Assembly: GCF_039724765.1 (NCBI RefSeq)
Contig: NZ_CP155729.1
Coordinates: forward strand, 3,977,501 to 4,041,500
Reading direction: 5' to 3'
DNA length: 64,000 nt
Source: Sagittula stellata E-37
GTDB lineage: Bacteria > Pseudomonadota > Alphaproteobacteria > Rhodobacterales > Rhodobacteraceae
A model generated the notes under the pieces. The model worked only from the letters and a program-made list of their open reading frames with translations, did not search any database and was not told where the DNA came from. Shown here in pieces: positions 28,574-37,626 of the stretch; position 1 is the stretch's first letter, and every line of letters begins with the position of its first letter. Made by a program: the position numbers and the translations under genes.

Positions 28574-31234
28574 GTGACCAGCCACCGGACCTCCTTCTCT
28601 ATTTCGCGCAGCACGCTGGTGCGCCGCATCCTTGCGGCCTCCGTGATCGCGGTGCTTATGGCGGTGATCGTGGTCCTCGGCCTCGAAGTGCCTCGTCAGC
28701 TTGCGCGGCTGGACGAGTCCGCCGCCGAAAACGTCCAGTGGACCATCGGCCAGGCCGAGACCGAAGTCATCGCTCTGGAACTGGCGGCGGCGCACGCCAT
28801 CAGCGATCCGGATGACCCTGCCGGGCTCGACGAAGTGCGCTTGCGCTTCGACATCGCCTACAGCCGGATCGAAACCCTCCAGCGCGCAAAGGTGCTGGAG
28901 GAGCTGCGCAGCGGCGACGAGGTCGACAACGAACTGACGGCCGCGGTGGACTTCCGCGACAAGTGGGTCAGCGTCATCGACAGTCCCGACGACGTTCTTC
29001 GGGCTGCACTGCCGGACCTGCTCGACGCGGCGCAAGAGGTACGGACGGACCTGCGGCGTCTCGCCCTCAGCGGTATCGCCTTTTTCGCCCGGGTCGGCGA
29101 CATGCGCCGGGAAGAGATCATCAACACCCTCTTCAGCATCGGTCTGATGACCATTGCGCTGGTCGGAATCCTGCTGATCCTGATCTCTGCGGTCCTGCGG
29201 CTCGCCCGGCAGCGCGAGGGCGAGGCGCAGGCCAACTTCGAGACACGGCGGAGGATGGAGACGATCATCTCGACCTCGCTCGACGCCGTGGTCGCGGTCA
29301 GCCGGGAAAACCGGATCATCGAATGGAACGGCGCGGCGGAACGCGTCTTTGGCTACACCCGGGCCGAGGCGATCGGGACCGACATGCCCACTCTTATCGT
29401 ACCACCGCACTTCCGGGAGATGCACCGTTCGGGCATGTCACGCTACTTGAACGACGGCGAACCGCGCGTCATCGGTCGCGGCATCGTCCAGCTTGAGGCC
29501 ATGCGCAAGGATGGCACGGTCTTTCCGGTGGACCTGTCTCTCGCCAAGGCAAACAGCCCGACGGGAGAGATCTTCGTCGCCTTCCTGCGCGACATATCCG
29601 ACCGGGTGCGCAGCGACGAGGCGCTGCGCCGCGCCCGCGACCGCGCCGTCGCCGGCGAAAAGCAGAAGGCAGAACTGCTGGCCGTGATGAGCCACGAGAT
29701 GCGCACCCCGCTGAACGGCATCCTCGGCACTCTGGAATTGCTGGAGGCCGACAGCCTCCCGGCAGAGGACCAGCGCTACCTGCGCATCATCCGGCAGTCG
29801 AGCGAGATCCTGCTGGGCCATGTCAACGAGGTGCTCGACATCTCCCGGCTGGACGCTGGCAAGATGACCCTGCGCAAGACCCGCTTCGACCTCGTGGCGC
29901 TGCTGGAAGAGATCGTCGAAAGCCAGGCCGACCGCGCACGCGCGCAGGGCAACTTGCTGACGCTGCGCCCGCCCAACCCGGCCCTGCACGAGGTCTACTC
30001 CGACCCCGACCGACTGCGGCAGATCCTGCTGAACCTCGTGTCGAACGCGATCAAGTTCACCGCCGGCGGCCGGATCATGATCGAGGCCGACTGCGATTCC
30101 GGCATGGACGATTGCGAGCTGCGGGTGATCGACACCGGCGTCGGCATCAAGCCGGACGACCTGGCGCGCATATTCGACGACTTCGTGACCATCGATTCCA
30201 GCTATGGGCGGCGCAACACCGGCACCGGCCTGGGTCTGAGCATCTCGCAAAGGCTCGCCACCGCTCTGGGGGGCGAACTGGGCGCCGAGAGCGAACCGGG
30301 GGACGGCTCCGTCTTCTGGCTGCGGCTGCCCCTTGCCCCGCCGGTCGGCGCCCCGGTCGCGCGCCCCCGCGCAGCAAATGCCCCTGCCCCCGCTCCGGTC
30401 CTGCCCCCGCTCGACGTGCTGCTGGTCGAAGACAACGCCATCAACCGCGAGGTCGCCCGGCACATGCTGCAGCGCGACGGCCACAAGGTGACCGAGGCGC
30501 ACGACGGGCGCGAGGGCGTGGAAGCGGCGCAGACGCGGGACTTCGACGTGATCCTCATGGATATCTCGATGCCCGGTATGGACGGTATCCAGGCGTCGCG
30601 CGCGATCCGGCAATCCGGCGGCCACAGCGTGGCGACACCGATCATCGCAACCACCGCCCATGCCATGCCGGAAGAAGTGCGCGCCTTTCACGCCGCCGGC
30701 ATCGCCACTGTCCTGACGAAACCGATCAGCGCCAACGCGCTGCGGCAGTCGCTGGCCAGCGTGCTTGCCCCGGAACGCCTGCCCGAGGCACCGCCGCCCG
30801 CCGCGCCGCATGAGACGCCGGCCAACTCGGCACCGTCGGCGGGAACGCACGCCGCGCTGATCGACCTCGCGCATCTCGACGAAGTGCGCGAGGACCTGCC
30901 GGAAGACAAGCTTGCCGCCGCCCTGCACACCTTCGCCTGCGAGCTCGAAGATTTCATGTCGTCGCTGTCGGTCGACGAATTTGCCGGGACCGATGCCGCC
31001 GAAACGGCAAAACTGGGAGCGGAGGCGCACCGTCTCGCCGGGTCGTCCGGCGTCTTCGGGGCGCTGCCACTGGCCGATGCCCTGCGCGCCTTCGAACGCC
31101 ATGCCCGCGCGGACGACAAGACGGCCCTCGCCTCCGACGCGGCGGCGCTGCAGACGACCTGGCGCGAAACCCGTGCGGCTCTCCGGGCCGAAGGGCTGGA
31201 CACCGCTGCCCCCGCCCCCGGTGCCCCGACCTGA
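28574..31234 (+). CDS. Hybrid sensor histidine kinase/response regulator
   Basis: 886 residues. A membrane helix (LAASVIAVLMAVIVVLGLEV) is followed by a periplasmic sensing region of about 150 residues. The second helix is IGLMTIALVGILLILISAV. A PAS domain follows (DAVVAVSRENRIIEWNGAAE). HisKA has phospho-acceptor His374 in SHEMRTPLNG. The HATPase has NAIKFT and GTGLGLSIS. The receiver domain has Asp663 in LMDISMPGMDG, and the C-terminal HPt domain has His819 in AHRLAGSSG. This is a complete His-Asp-His phosphorelay whose final acceptor is probably the divergent NarL-type regulator. GTG start. Confidence 0.93.
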   Translation: MTSHRTSFSISRSTLVRRILAASVIAVLMAVIVVLGLEVPRQLARLDESAAENVQWTIGQAETEVIALELAAAHAISDPDDPAGLDEVRLRFDIAYSRIETLQRAKVLEELRSGDEVDNELTAAVDFRDKWVSVIDSPDDVLRAALPDLLDAAQEVRTDLRRLALSGIAFFARVGDMRREEIINTLFSIGLMTIALVGILLILISAVLRLARQREGEAQANFETRRRMETIISTSLDAVVAVSRENRIIEWNGAAERVFGYTRAEAIGTDMPTLIVPPHFREMHRSGMSRYLNDGEPRVIGRGIVQLEAMRKDGTVFPVDLSLAKANSPTGEIFVAFLRDISDRVRSDEALRRARDRAVAGEKQKAELLAVMSHEMRTPLNGILGTLELLEADSLPAEDQRYLRIIRQSSEILLGHVNEVLDISRLDAGKMTLRKTRFDLVALLEEIVESQADRARAQGNLLTLRPPNPALHEVYSDPDRLRQILLNLVSNAIKFTAGGRIMIEADCDSGMDDCELRVIDTGVGIKPDDLARIFDDFVTIDSSYGRRNTGTGLGLSISQRLATALGGELGAESEPGDGSVFWLRLPLAPPVGAPVARPRAANAPAPAPVLPPLDVLLVEDNAINREVARHMLQRDGHKVTEAHDGREGVEAAQTRDFDVILMDISMPGMDGIQASRAIRQSGGHSVATPIIATTAHAMPEEVRAFHAAGIATVLTKPISANALRQSLASVLAPERLPEAPPPAAPHETPANSAPSAGTHAALIDLAHLDEVREDLPEDKLAAALHTFACELEDFMSSLSVDEFAGTDAAETAKLGAEAHRLAGSSGVFGALPLADALRAFERHARADDKTALASDAAALQTTWRETRAALRAEGLDTAAPAPGAPT

Positions 31235-31525
31235 ACCAAGTCGGGAGGCGCGTGTCATGTAGCGCCAACCGGACCCCCAACGCCGGGTATCGCCGCCCGA
31301 GGCAACCGCGAAACTGCCCGGGCACCGGTGCCACGGCGCGGATCCGGCCGAACCACGGAAGCAGGCAAGATCCCGGCGCCCGGCTGACAACGACCGGCCA
31401 CAGGATCTGCCGCCCGAGCAAGGCCCGCCACGAAGCCCCCGGCACGGCGAGTCGCGGCGCCGGTTCCTAGACAACCCGCCCGCGAGGGAGCCGTCTCGAT
31501 CACCATGGTACTACGGGCCGTCTGT

Positions 31526-31993
31526 CTAACGGGGTTCCTTGCCGCAGCGGATCGGCTTGATGTCCAGAAGCGGCGTTCCGTCCAGACAGTCCAGCCCGCG
31601 CACCACCAGCCGCGCACCCTCTCGCCGCAAGAGTCGCACGGAGGAGACCCCTAGCGGGTTCGGCCTGAGCGGCGAGCGCAAGGTAAACGTGCCGCGTGCG
31701 GCGTCCTCGCCCCTGCGCTGCTGGGTCAGGAGGTCGCGCCGCGCCTGATGGAGCCAGTAGATCAGTTGCAGGTGGTCCTGCGCCTCGATCCCTTCAAGCG
31801 CGGAAAGATAGGGGGCACGGAGATCAACGAAGCACTCGGGCCCCTCCTCCATGTCGCCCTGATGCGGGCACAGGCTGCGTTCGGTGAAGGGGGTGCGCAA
31901 GACCCCGATGAATCGCAGGCCCGCGTCATCCGCCGGAGGCAGATCGGCCCGCGTCTCGCCGGGTCGTTGCGCATCGCCGTGATGATCCGCCAA
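31526..31993 (-). CDS. trmO: tRNA (t6A37) N6-methyltransferase TrmO
   Basis: 155 residues of the UPF0066/TsaA beta-barrel family, SAM-dependent methylation of t6A37 in tRNA. Seen: FIGVLRTPFTER at the start, CFVDLRAPYLSALEGIEAQDHLQLIYWLHQ, and TFTLRSPLRPNPLGVSSVRLL (the P-N-P-x-G-x-S signature). LDGTPLLDIKPIR closes the barrel. A TTG start at 31993 is used because no ATG fits and GGAAGG lies 9 bases before it. The 290 bases to the upstream kinase end hold nothing recognisable. Confidence 0.9.
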   Translation of the reverse strand: MADHHGDAQRPGETRADLPPADDAGLRFIGVLRTPFTERSLCPHQGDMEEGPECFVDLRAPYLSALEGIEAQDHLQLIYWLHQARRDLLTQQRRGEDAARGTFTLRSPLRPNPLGVSSVRLLRREGARLVVRGLDCLDGTPLLDIKPIRCGKEPR

Positions 31994-32024
31994 GATCCTA
32001 ACCTTCCGCCTGTTTCGCCACGAA

Positions 32025-32049
32025 GGCGGCGCAAAGCCCCGCCCTACAG
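32025..32049. repeat. REP-like palindromic element, copy A
   Basis: It begins with GGCGGCGCAAAG and runs into CCCCGCCCTACAG. It is nearly identical to a copy at 35499 and to the reverse complement at 35578. It lies upstream of trmO. Confidence 0.6.
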
Positions 32050-32214
32050 AATGTCGCCCCGGCCGGAACGGGCTGTCAATGACCCGGCCCTCCGCGAGCT
32101 CCCGAACCGCCCAACCTGCGCCACCTGCGCAGGGCGACCGGGGTCAGACGCCGCCGCATTCGATGCCGCCCCTACCGCAGGCTGCAGGCTCTACGCCCCA
32201 GCATCCGATGCCGG

Positions 32215-33069
32215 TCAGATGATGACGCGATGCTCTGCCTGTCCCTGCACGCCGTCGAGGTCGGCATAGAAGGTCTGGCCCGCCAGCGCGTCGTCCGGCT
32301 GGCCGGTGGATGCGGACGTCACGAACAGCCGCCGCCGCCCCGGTCCGCCGAAGGACGGGCAGCTTACCTGGATCGCGGGCAACGGCAGCGAGCGGATGAA
32401 GCCGCCATCCGCGCCGTAGCAGGACACTTGCGACGACCCCCACTGCGCCGTCCACAAGCGCCCCTCCGTGTCGATCACCGCGCCGTCCGGCTTCACCACC
32501 GGCTTATCGGTCATGTCGATGAACACCTCGCTCTCGCCCACGGGCCAGCCGTCGGCGTCCAGCGCCACCCGGCGCACCTGTCGCGTCGGCGTGTCCGCGA
32601 AACAGGCCGTGCGCCCGTCCGGGGCAAAACAGATCGCGTTTGTCACGGTGATGTCTGGAAACAGGAGGCGCAGCTCCCCCCGATAGTAGCGGTAGATCGA
32701 CCCCGCGCCCTTGCCCTGCGCATAGCCCATCGTTCCGATCCAGAACCCGCCCTGCGGATCGGCCCGCCCGTCGTTCGACCGGTTGTCGGGATTGTCCGCT
32801 TCCAGGTCGATCAGATGCTCTTCGGTGCCCGCCTCGATATCGAATAGGAACAGGTCTCGCTCGGAGGCGACCAGCAGGCGGTTGCCGTCCACCCAGCCCG
32901 CGGCTGAGACCGCGCGGTCGAAGGACCACTCCCGCTGGCCCGTGCCGTCATGTTCGAACAGCTTGTGGCCAAGGATGTCGAACCAGAAGAAAGTTTCGCG
33001 CTCCGGATGCCAGAGCGCCCCCTCCCCGAGGATGCATTTCGTGTCGGACAAGACCTTGACGTCTGCCAT
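32215..33069 (-). CDS. SMP-30/gluconolactonase-family lactonase
   Basis: Six-bladed propeller, 284 residues, that hydrolyses sugar lactones. The metal ligands are visible: Glu in LGEGALW, Asn in NDGRADPQGGFWIGTM, the NAICFAPDG strand with Asn, and Asp in KPDGAVIDTEGRLW. The fold closes with SCPSFGGPGRRRLFVTSAS. Length and motifs match L-arabinolactonase or gluconolactonase types. It lies 29 bases after the SDR gene, so the pair probably carries out dehydrogenation of a sugar to the lactone followed by hydrolysis. Confidence 0.9.
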   Translation of the reverse strand: MADVKVLSDTKCILGEGALWHPERETFFWFDILGHKLFEHDGTGQREWSFDRAVSAAGWVDGNRLLVASERDLFLFDIEAGTEEHLIDLEADNPDNRSNDGRADPQGGFWIGTMGYAQGKGAGSIYRYYRGELRLLFPDITVTNAICFAPDGRTACFADTPTRQVRRVALDADGWPVGESEVFIDMTDKPVVKPDGAVIDTEGRLWTAQWGSSQVSCYGADGGFIRSLPLPAIQVSCPSFGGPGRRRLFVTSASTGQPDDALAGQTFYADLDGVQGQAEHRVII

Positions 33070-33098
33070 TCCGCTTTCCCTCCCGCGTGATGTCGGCG

Positions 33099-33863
33099 CT
33101 ACCCTGCCACCGTCACCACACCGCCGTCCACCGCCAAACACTGGCCGGTGATCGCCCCAGATGCGGCGGAGGACAGGAACAGCACCGGCCCGACGATGTC
33201 CTCGGCGCTTAGGTGACGCGGCAGGCATTGCCGCCCGAGAATACCCGACAGCGCGTCCGGCGTGGCCCAGAGCCGAAGCTGCCGCTCGGTCAGCACCCAG
33301 CCTGGGGCGACAGCGTTCACCCGGATACCGTCGGCGCCGAACTCGCGCGCGTGGCCGCGTGTCATCGCCGTGATCGCGCCGTTGGCGGCGGTGTAGGCGG
33401 GCAGGTCGGCCATGCCCATCATGTAGCTGATCGAACTGAAGTTCACGATTACCCCGCCCCCGAGGTCGCGCATCATCGGCACCACCGCCTGCGTGGCAAA
33501 GAAATAGGCGTCGAGGTTGACCGCAAGCGCCGCGCGCCAGGCCTCTGCATCGGTCTCCAGCGTGGCGTGGCGGTTGTCGTTGGCGGCGTTGTTGACCAGC
33601 ACGCGCACCGGTCCCTGTTGCTCGGCGGTCCGGTCGATGGCCGCCTGAAGCGCCGCGGTGTCGGTCACATCGCAGGGCAGGAACTCCGGCGCCCGCCCAT
33701 GTTTCGCTGCCATCTCGGCGCAGAACTCCCGCGCGTCGGAGCGCTGGACGAAGGTGACCCGCGCGCCCTGCCCGAGGAACCCGTCCACCAGAGCCGCGCC
33801 TATCCCCGAACCGCCGCCCGTGATGAACACCGAAGTTCCGTCCAGATCGTCGTACCGTGCCAT
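33099..33863 (-). CDS. SDR dehydrogenase with Lys-to-Asn in the active site
   Basis: Classical short-chain dehydrogenase, 254 residues. The cofactor loop is TGGGSGIG near the N-terminus, with NNAAND and catalytic Ser in NFSSIS. The catalytic Tyr lies in AYTAANGAI, where the usual YxxxK reads Y-T-A-A-N (codon AAC at about 33391). The C-terminus LAVDGGVVTVAG is normal. It is the first gene of the operon with the lactonase, so an NAD(P)-dependent sugar 1-dehydrogenase is the natural expectation. The Asn in place of Lys makes activity uncertain. Confidence 0.88.
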   Translation of the reverse strand: MARYDDLDGTSVFITGGGSGIGAALVDGFLGQGARVTFVQRSDAREFCAEMAAKHGRAPEFLPCDVTDTAALQAAIDRTAEQQGPVRVLVNNAANDNRHATLETDAEAWRAALAVNLDAYFFATQAVVPMMRDLGGGVIVNFSSISYMMGMADLPAYTAANGAITAMTRGHAREFGADGIRVNAVAPGWVLTERQLRLWATPDALSGILGRQCLPRHLSAEDIVGPVLFLSSAASGAITGQCLAVDGGVVTVAG

Positions 33864-34034
33864 ACTCACTACTGTCTCCACTGTCGAACCCGGCGGACAA
33901 CCGCGCCCGCCCCGGCACCGAGACTGACGGCACGCCCCCTGTTCCGCAAGAGCGTCCGGGGGGTGGCGCTGGCCCGCGTTTTCCGCTCTAGTCGGGACGA
34001 ACCGCCCCGCACCGGGGCCCAACGGAGCCCGATC

Positions 34035-34274
34035 ATGACAACCTGCGTCTTCGTCCAGATCCGCTGCACGCCCGGCACCGCCTACAAGGTCGCCAAGGAT
34101 ATTGCGCTGCGCGAGGTCCACTCGGAGCTGTTTTCCACCAGCGGAGAGTTCGACCTGCTGGTCAAACTCTACATCCCCGAGGACGAGGACATCGGCAAGT
34201 ACATCGCCGAGAAGATCGCCAACGTCGAGAACATCCAGCGCACGCTGACCACCTTGACCTTCCGGGCCTTCTGA
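34035..34274 (+). CDS. Stand-alone AsnC/Lrp ligand-binding domain protein
   Basis: 79 residues forming only the RAM/AsnC ligand-binding half of Lrp-family regulators, with no helix-turn-helix. Seen: TTCVFVQIRCTPGTAYKVA and HSELFSTSGEFDLLVKLYIP, then NIQRTLTTLTFRAF. Such proteins form oligomers that bind amino acids or small effectors. It is followed by the ABC transporter operon, so it may sense the transported solute. It is divergent from the SDR gene. Confidence 0.88.
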   Translation: MTTCVFVQIRCTPGTAYKVAKDIALREVHSELFSTSGEFDLLVKLYIPEDEDIGKYIAEKIANVENIQRTLTTLTFRAF

Positions 34275-34351
34275 TCCGCCCACCATCCGATGCATTCGGA
34301 CCAACACCAAAACGACAACAAGACGACAACAAGAACACAGGGAGATAAACC

Positions 34352-35488
34352 ATGAACCGCAGAACGCTTGCGCTGACCACCGCGCTCGGCCTTCTGGCCG
34401 CCCTGCCCGCCGCGGCAGAGGTCAAGGTCGGCATGATAACCACACTGTCCGGTGGCGGCGCCTCGCTGGGGATCGACACCCGCGACGGCTTCCTGCTGGC
34501 GATCGAACAGGCCGGCCGCGACGACGTGGAGGTCGTGGTCGAAGACGACCAGCAAAAGCCCGAGGTGGCCGTGCAACTTGCCGACAAGATGATCCAGTCG
34601 GAGAAGGTCGACGTGCTGACCGGCATCGTGTGGTCGAACCTCGCCATGGCCGTCGTGCCGGCGGCGACCGCGCAGGGGCTGTTCTACCTCTCGACCAACG
34701 CGGCCCCGGCCCAGCTGGCCGGCGCGGGCTGCAACCCGAACTACTTCTCGGTGAGCTACCAGAACGACAACCTGCACGAGGCGGCGGGCGCCTATGCCAC
34801 GCAGGAGGGGTTCCAGAAAACGTTCATCCTCGCGCCGAACTACCCGGCGGGGCAGGATAGCCTGAACGGCTTCAAGCGGTTCTATGAAGGCGAGCTGGCT
34901 GGCGAGATCTACACCACGCTGGGCCAGACCGACTATGCCGCCGAGATCGCGCAAATCCGTGCGTCGGGCGCGGATTCGGTCTTCTTCTTCCTGCCGGGCG
35001 GGATGGGCATCTCGTTTCTGAAGCAATACGCGGATTCCGGTGTCGATCTGCCGCTGGTGGGTCCGGCCTTCAGCTTCGACCAGAACATCCTGCAGGCCGT
35101 CGGCGACGCGGCGGTGGGGGTGAAGAACACGTCCTCCTGGTCGAAGGACCTCGACAACGCCGCGAACGCCGCCTTCGTCGACGCCTACTCCGAGAAGTAC
35201 GGGCGCCTGCCGTCGATCTACGCGGCGCAGGGCTATGACACGGCGAACCTGCTGCTCTCGGCCATCGACAAGGCTGACGTGAACGACGACGCGGCCTTCG
35301 GCGCGGCGCTGAAGGAGGCAGATTTCGACTCTGTGCGCGGGTCGTTCTCCTTCGCGGCGAACAACCACCCCATCCAGAACCTTTACACCCGCGAGGTGAT
35401 CAAGGAAGGCGACGTCTTTACCAACAAGATCGTCGCCACCGCGATGGAGAACCGCGACAACGCCTACGTCGGCGACTGCAAGATGTGA
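34352..35488 (+). CDS. Liv-type ABC transporter substrate-binding protein
   Basis: 378 residues with signal peptide MNRRTLALTTALGLLAALPAAA, exported to the periplasm. It is a type I periplasmic-binding fold of the Peripla_BP_6 group. Seen: VGMITTLSGGGASLGIDTRDGF, VDVLTGIVWSNLAMAV, FYLSTNAAPAQLAGAGC, and PSIYAAQGYDTANLL. The ligand is probably an amino acid, a short-chain amide or an aromatic acid; the motifs do not specify. RBS AGGGAGATA precedes ATG 34352. The permease and ATPase genes follow. Confidence 0.92.
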   Translation: MNRRTLALTTALGLLAALPAAAEVKVGMITTLSGGGASLGIDTRDGFLLAIEQAGRDDVEVVVEDDQQKPEVAVQLADKMIQSEKVDVLTGIVWSNLAMAVVPAATAQGLFYLSTNAAPAQLAGAGCNPNYFSVSYQNDNLHEAAGAYATQEGFQKTFILAPNYPAGQDSLNGFKRFYEGELAGEIYTTLGQTDYAAEIAQIRASGADSVFFFLPGGMGISFLKQYADSGVDLPLVGPAFSFDQNILQAVGDAAVGVKNTSSWSKDLDNAANAAFVDAYSEKYGRLPSIYAAQGYDTANLLLSAIDKADVNDDAAFGAALKEADFDSVRGSFSFAANNHPIQNLYTREVIKEGDVFTNKIVATAMENRDNAYVGDCKM

Positions 35489-35498
35489 CCCGGTCGGA

Positions 35499-35602
35499 GG
35501 CGGCGCGAAGCCCCGCCCTACGGACCGTTCCGCCCCCTGTTTCGGTGACCGCACCGTGACCCGGGGGCGCGGCGGCGTGTAGGGCGGGGCTGTTGCGCCG
35601 CC
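35499..35602 (+). terminator. Large inverted repeat between livK-like and livH
   Basis: GGCGGCGC...AGCCCCGCCCTAC (35499-35522) is inverted at 35578-35602 as GTAGGGCGGGGCT...GCGCCGCC, with 55 bases between. Both arms are copies of the element at 32025. It lies right after the binding-protein gene and could reduce read-through so that binding protein exceeds permease. Confidence 0.6.
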
Positions 35603-35633
35603 CGGCCCCGGTCCGACGCGCCAGGATCCCCCC

Positions 35634-36554
35634 ATGTCCCCGACCCTCATCGCAGAGCAGGTCCTGAACGGCCTGCAATCCGGCATCATGCTTTTCCTGA
35701 TGGCCGCCGGCCTCACGCTGATCTTCGGCGTGATGGGGCTGATCAACCTTGCCCACGGATCGCTTTACATGGTCGGCGCGTTCTGTGCCGCCGCGACGGC
35801 CGCCGCCACCGGCTCCTACGCGCTGGGGCTGGTCGGGGCGCTGGCGGGAGCGGCCGCCGCGGGCGCGCTGATCGAACTGGCGGTGATCCGAAGGCTTTAC
35901 GGCCGTGATCACCTGGACCAGGTGCTGGCCACCTTCGCGCTGATCCTGATCTTTTCGGAAGGAACGCGGTGGCTTTTCGGCTCCTTTCCTCTGTATCTCG
36001 ACGTGCCACCCGCCCTGTCGGGGCCCGTCACCCTGCCCTTCGGCATCCAGTACCCGCTCTACCGGCTGACCCTGATCGGCGCCGGACTGGCTCTGGCGGC
36101 GGCGCTGTTCTGGCTGATCGGGCGCACCCGGCTGGGCATCCGCATCCGCGCGGGCGAGAACGACCGCGAGATGATCGCCGCCCTCGGCGTGAATATCGAT
36201 GCGCTCTACACGCTGGTCTTCGCGCTTGGCGCGGCGCTGGCCGGGCTGGCGGGAGCGCTGGTGGGCACGCTCCAGTCGGTGCAGGTCGGCATGGGCGAGC
36301 CGGTGCTGATCCTCGCCTTCGTCACCATCGTCATCGGCGGCATCGGCTCGATCAGGGGGGCGCTGGTCGGGGCGCTTCTGGTCGGGCTGACCGGCACGCT
36401 GGGCAGCGTCTTCCTGCCCGAGTTCTTCAAGCTGTTCATGCCGCCGTCGGAGGCCACGCAGACCGGGTCCGCACTGGCCTCCATGGCGATCTACATCCTG
36501 ATGGCGGCGGTGCTGGTCTGGAAGCCCACCGGGCTTTACGGGGTGCGGACATGA
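35634..36554 (+). CDS. livH: Branched-chain-type ABC permease (LivH)
   Basis: 306 residues with about eight hydrophobic helices (LMAAGLTLIFGVMGLINLAH, AAAAGALIELAVIR, IALGVNI-type stretch and GGIGSIRGALVGALLVGLTG). The motif LGVNIDALYTLVFALGAALAGLAGAL is the EAA-like coupling-helix region. It forms one half of the membrane pore with LivM. ATG 35634 follows the inverted repeat region. The predicted cargo is that of the adjacent binding protein. Confidence 0.92.
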   Translation: MSPTLIAEQVLNGLQSGIMLFLMAAGLTLIFGVMGLINLAHGSLYMVGAFCAAATAAATGSYALGLVGALAGAAAAGALIELAVIRRLYGRDHLDQVLATFALILIFSEGTRWLFGSFPLYLDVPPALSGPVTLPFGIQYPLYRLTLIGAGLALAAALFWLIGRTRLGIRIRAGENDREMIAALGVNIDALYTLVFALGAALAGLAGALVGTLQSVQVGMGEPVLILAFVTIVIGGIGSIRGALVGALLVGLTGTLGSVFLPEFFKLFMPPSEATQTGSALASMAIYILMAAVLVWKPTGLYGVRT

Positions 36555-36642
36555 GTTGCCGCGGTGCTGAACCGGTGAGCGGGCGACCTGTGGCATGTGT
36601 CGGCATGAGTATTTGGAAAGCAGAGAAACAGGGGCTCCACGC

Positions 36643-37626
36643 ATGAGCCGGGAGGGGTGGCTGAACATTGCGGTGCTGCTCGCACTGGTTGCCGTGCCTG
36701 GATGGGCACTGGTTGCGGATGAGCCGTTCACCATCACGCTGGCCACGCGTGCAGTGATCCTGGCACTGGCGGCGGCCGGGTTGAACATCGCTCTCGGCGT
36801 GGGCGGGCTGGTCAGCCTTGGCCATGCGGTGTTCTTCGGGCTGGGCGGTTATGCCATGGGCATCCTCGCCTTCCACGCGCAGAGCTACGCGCCGATGGAA
36901 TTCTTCGGGGTGAGCGTTCCGGGCACCAAGGCGATGCCGGTGATCTGGCTTGTCGCGCTGGTCGTGTCGGGACTGGCGGCCTTTTTCATAGGGCTGCTGG
37001 CGCTGCGGACCTCCGGCGTCTACTTCATCATGATCACGCTCGCCTTCGGGCAGATGTTCTATTTCTTCTCGATCAGCTGGGCGGCCTATGGCGGCGAGGA
37101 CGGCGTGTCGATCTATGTCCGCAACGGCTTTCCCGGGTTGAACACGCTGGTGCCTATCCAGTTCTACGGTCTGTGCCTTGTCGTGCTGCTCGCGGTGCTG
37201 GCGCTGACGGCGGCGCTGATGCGCTCGCCCTTCGGCCTGGCGCTGAACGCCGCGCGGCAGGCGCCCGAGCGGGTGCGGGCCGTGGGCCTCGATCCGGTGC
37301 GGCTGCGGCTGGCTGCCTTTACCCTGTCGGGCGCGGTCACCGGGCTGGCGGGCGCGCTCTTTGCCGACCTCAACCGGTTCGTTTCGCCCTCGATGTTCTC
37401 CTGGCAGCTTTCGGGCGAGTTCATCGTCTTCATCATCCTTGGCGGCACCGCGCGGCTGTTCGGGCCGGTGATCGGGGCGGCAATCTTCGTGCTGATGGAG
37501 CACTGGCTGGGCCAGCTGTCGGAATACTGGCACATCTGGTTCGGCCTCTTGCTGCTGGCTGTCACGCTCTGGGGCCAGGGCGGCGTCATCGGCCTTTTGA
37601 CCGGGAGGGCGAAGGCGCATGACTGA
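36643..37626 (+). CDS. livM: Branched-chain-type ABC permease (LivM)
   Basis: 327 residues with ten hydrophobic helices. Seen: LGVGGLVSLGHAVFFGLGGY, TSGVYFIMITLAFGQMFYFF, and RVRAVGLDPVRLRLAAFTLS (coupling helix), ending in LLLAVTLWGQGGVIGLL. It is the second permease half. The start overlaps no neighbour, but a weak version of the GAGTATTTGGAAAGC-type element lies just upstream, at about 36605. The ATGACTGA overlap with livG shows coupling. Confidence 0.92.
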   Translation: MSREGWLNIAVLLALVAVPGWALVADEPFTITLATRAVILALAAAGLNIALGVGGLVSLGHAVFFGLGGYAMGILAFHAQSYAPMEFFGVSVPGTKAMPVIWLVALVVSGLAAFFIGLLALRTSGVYFIMITLAFGQMFYFFSISWAAYGGEDGVSIYVRNGFPGLNTLVPIQFYGLCLVVLLAVLALTAALMRSPFGLALNAARQAPERVRAVGLDPVRLRLAAFTLSGAVTGLAGALFADLNRFVSPSMFSWQLSGEFIVFIILGGTARLFGPVIGAAIFVLMEHWLGQLSEYWHIWFGLLLLAVTLWGQGGVIGLLTGRAKAHD

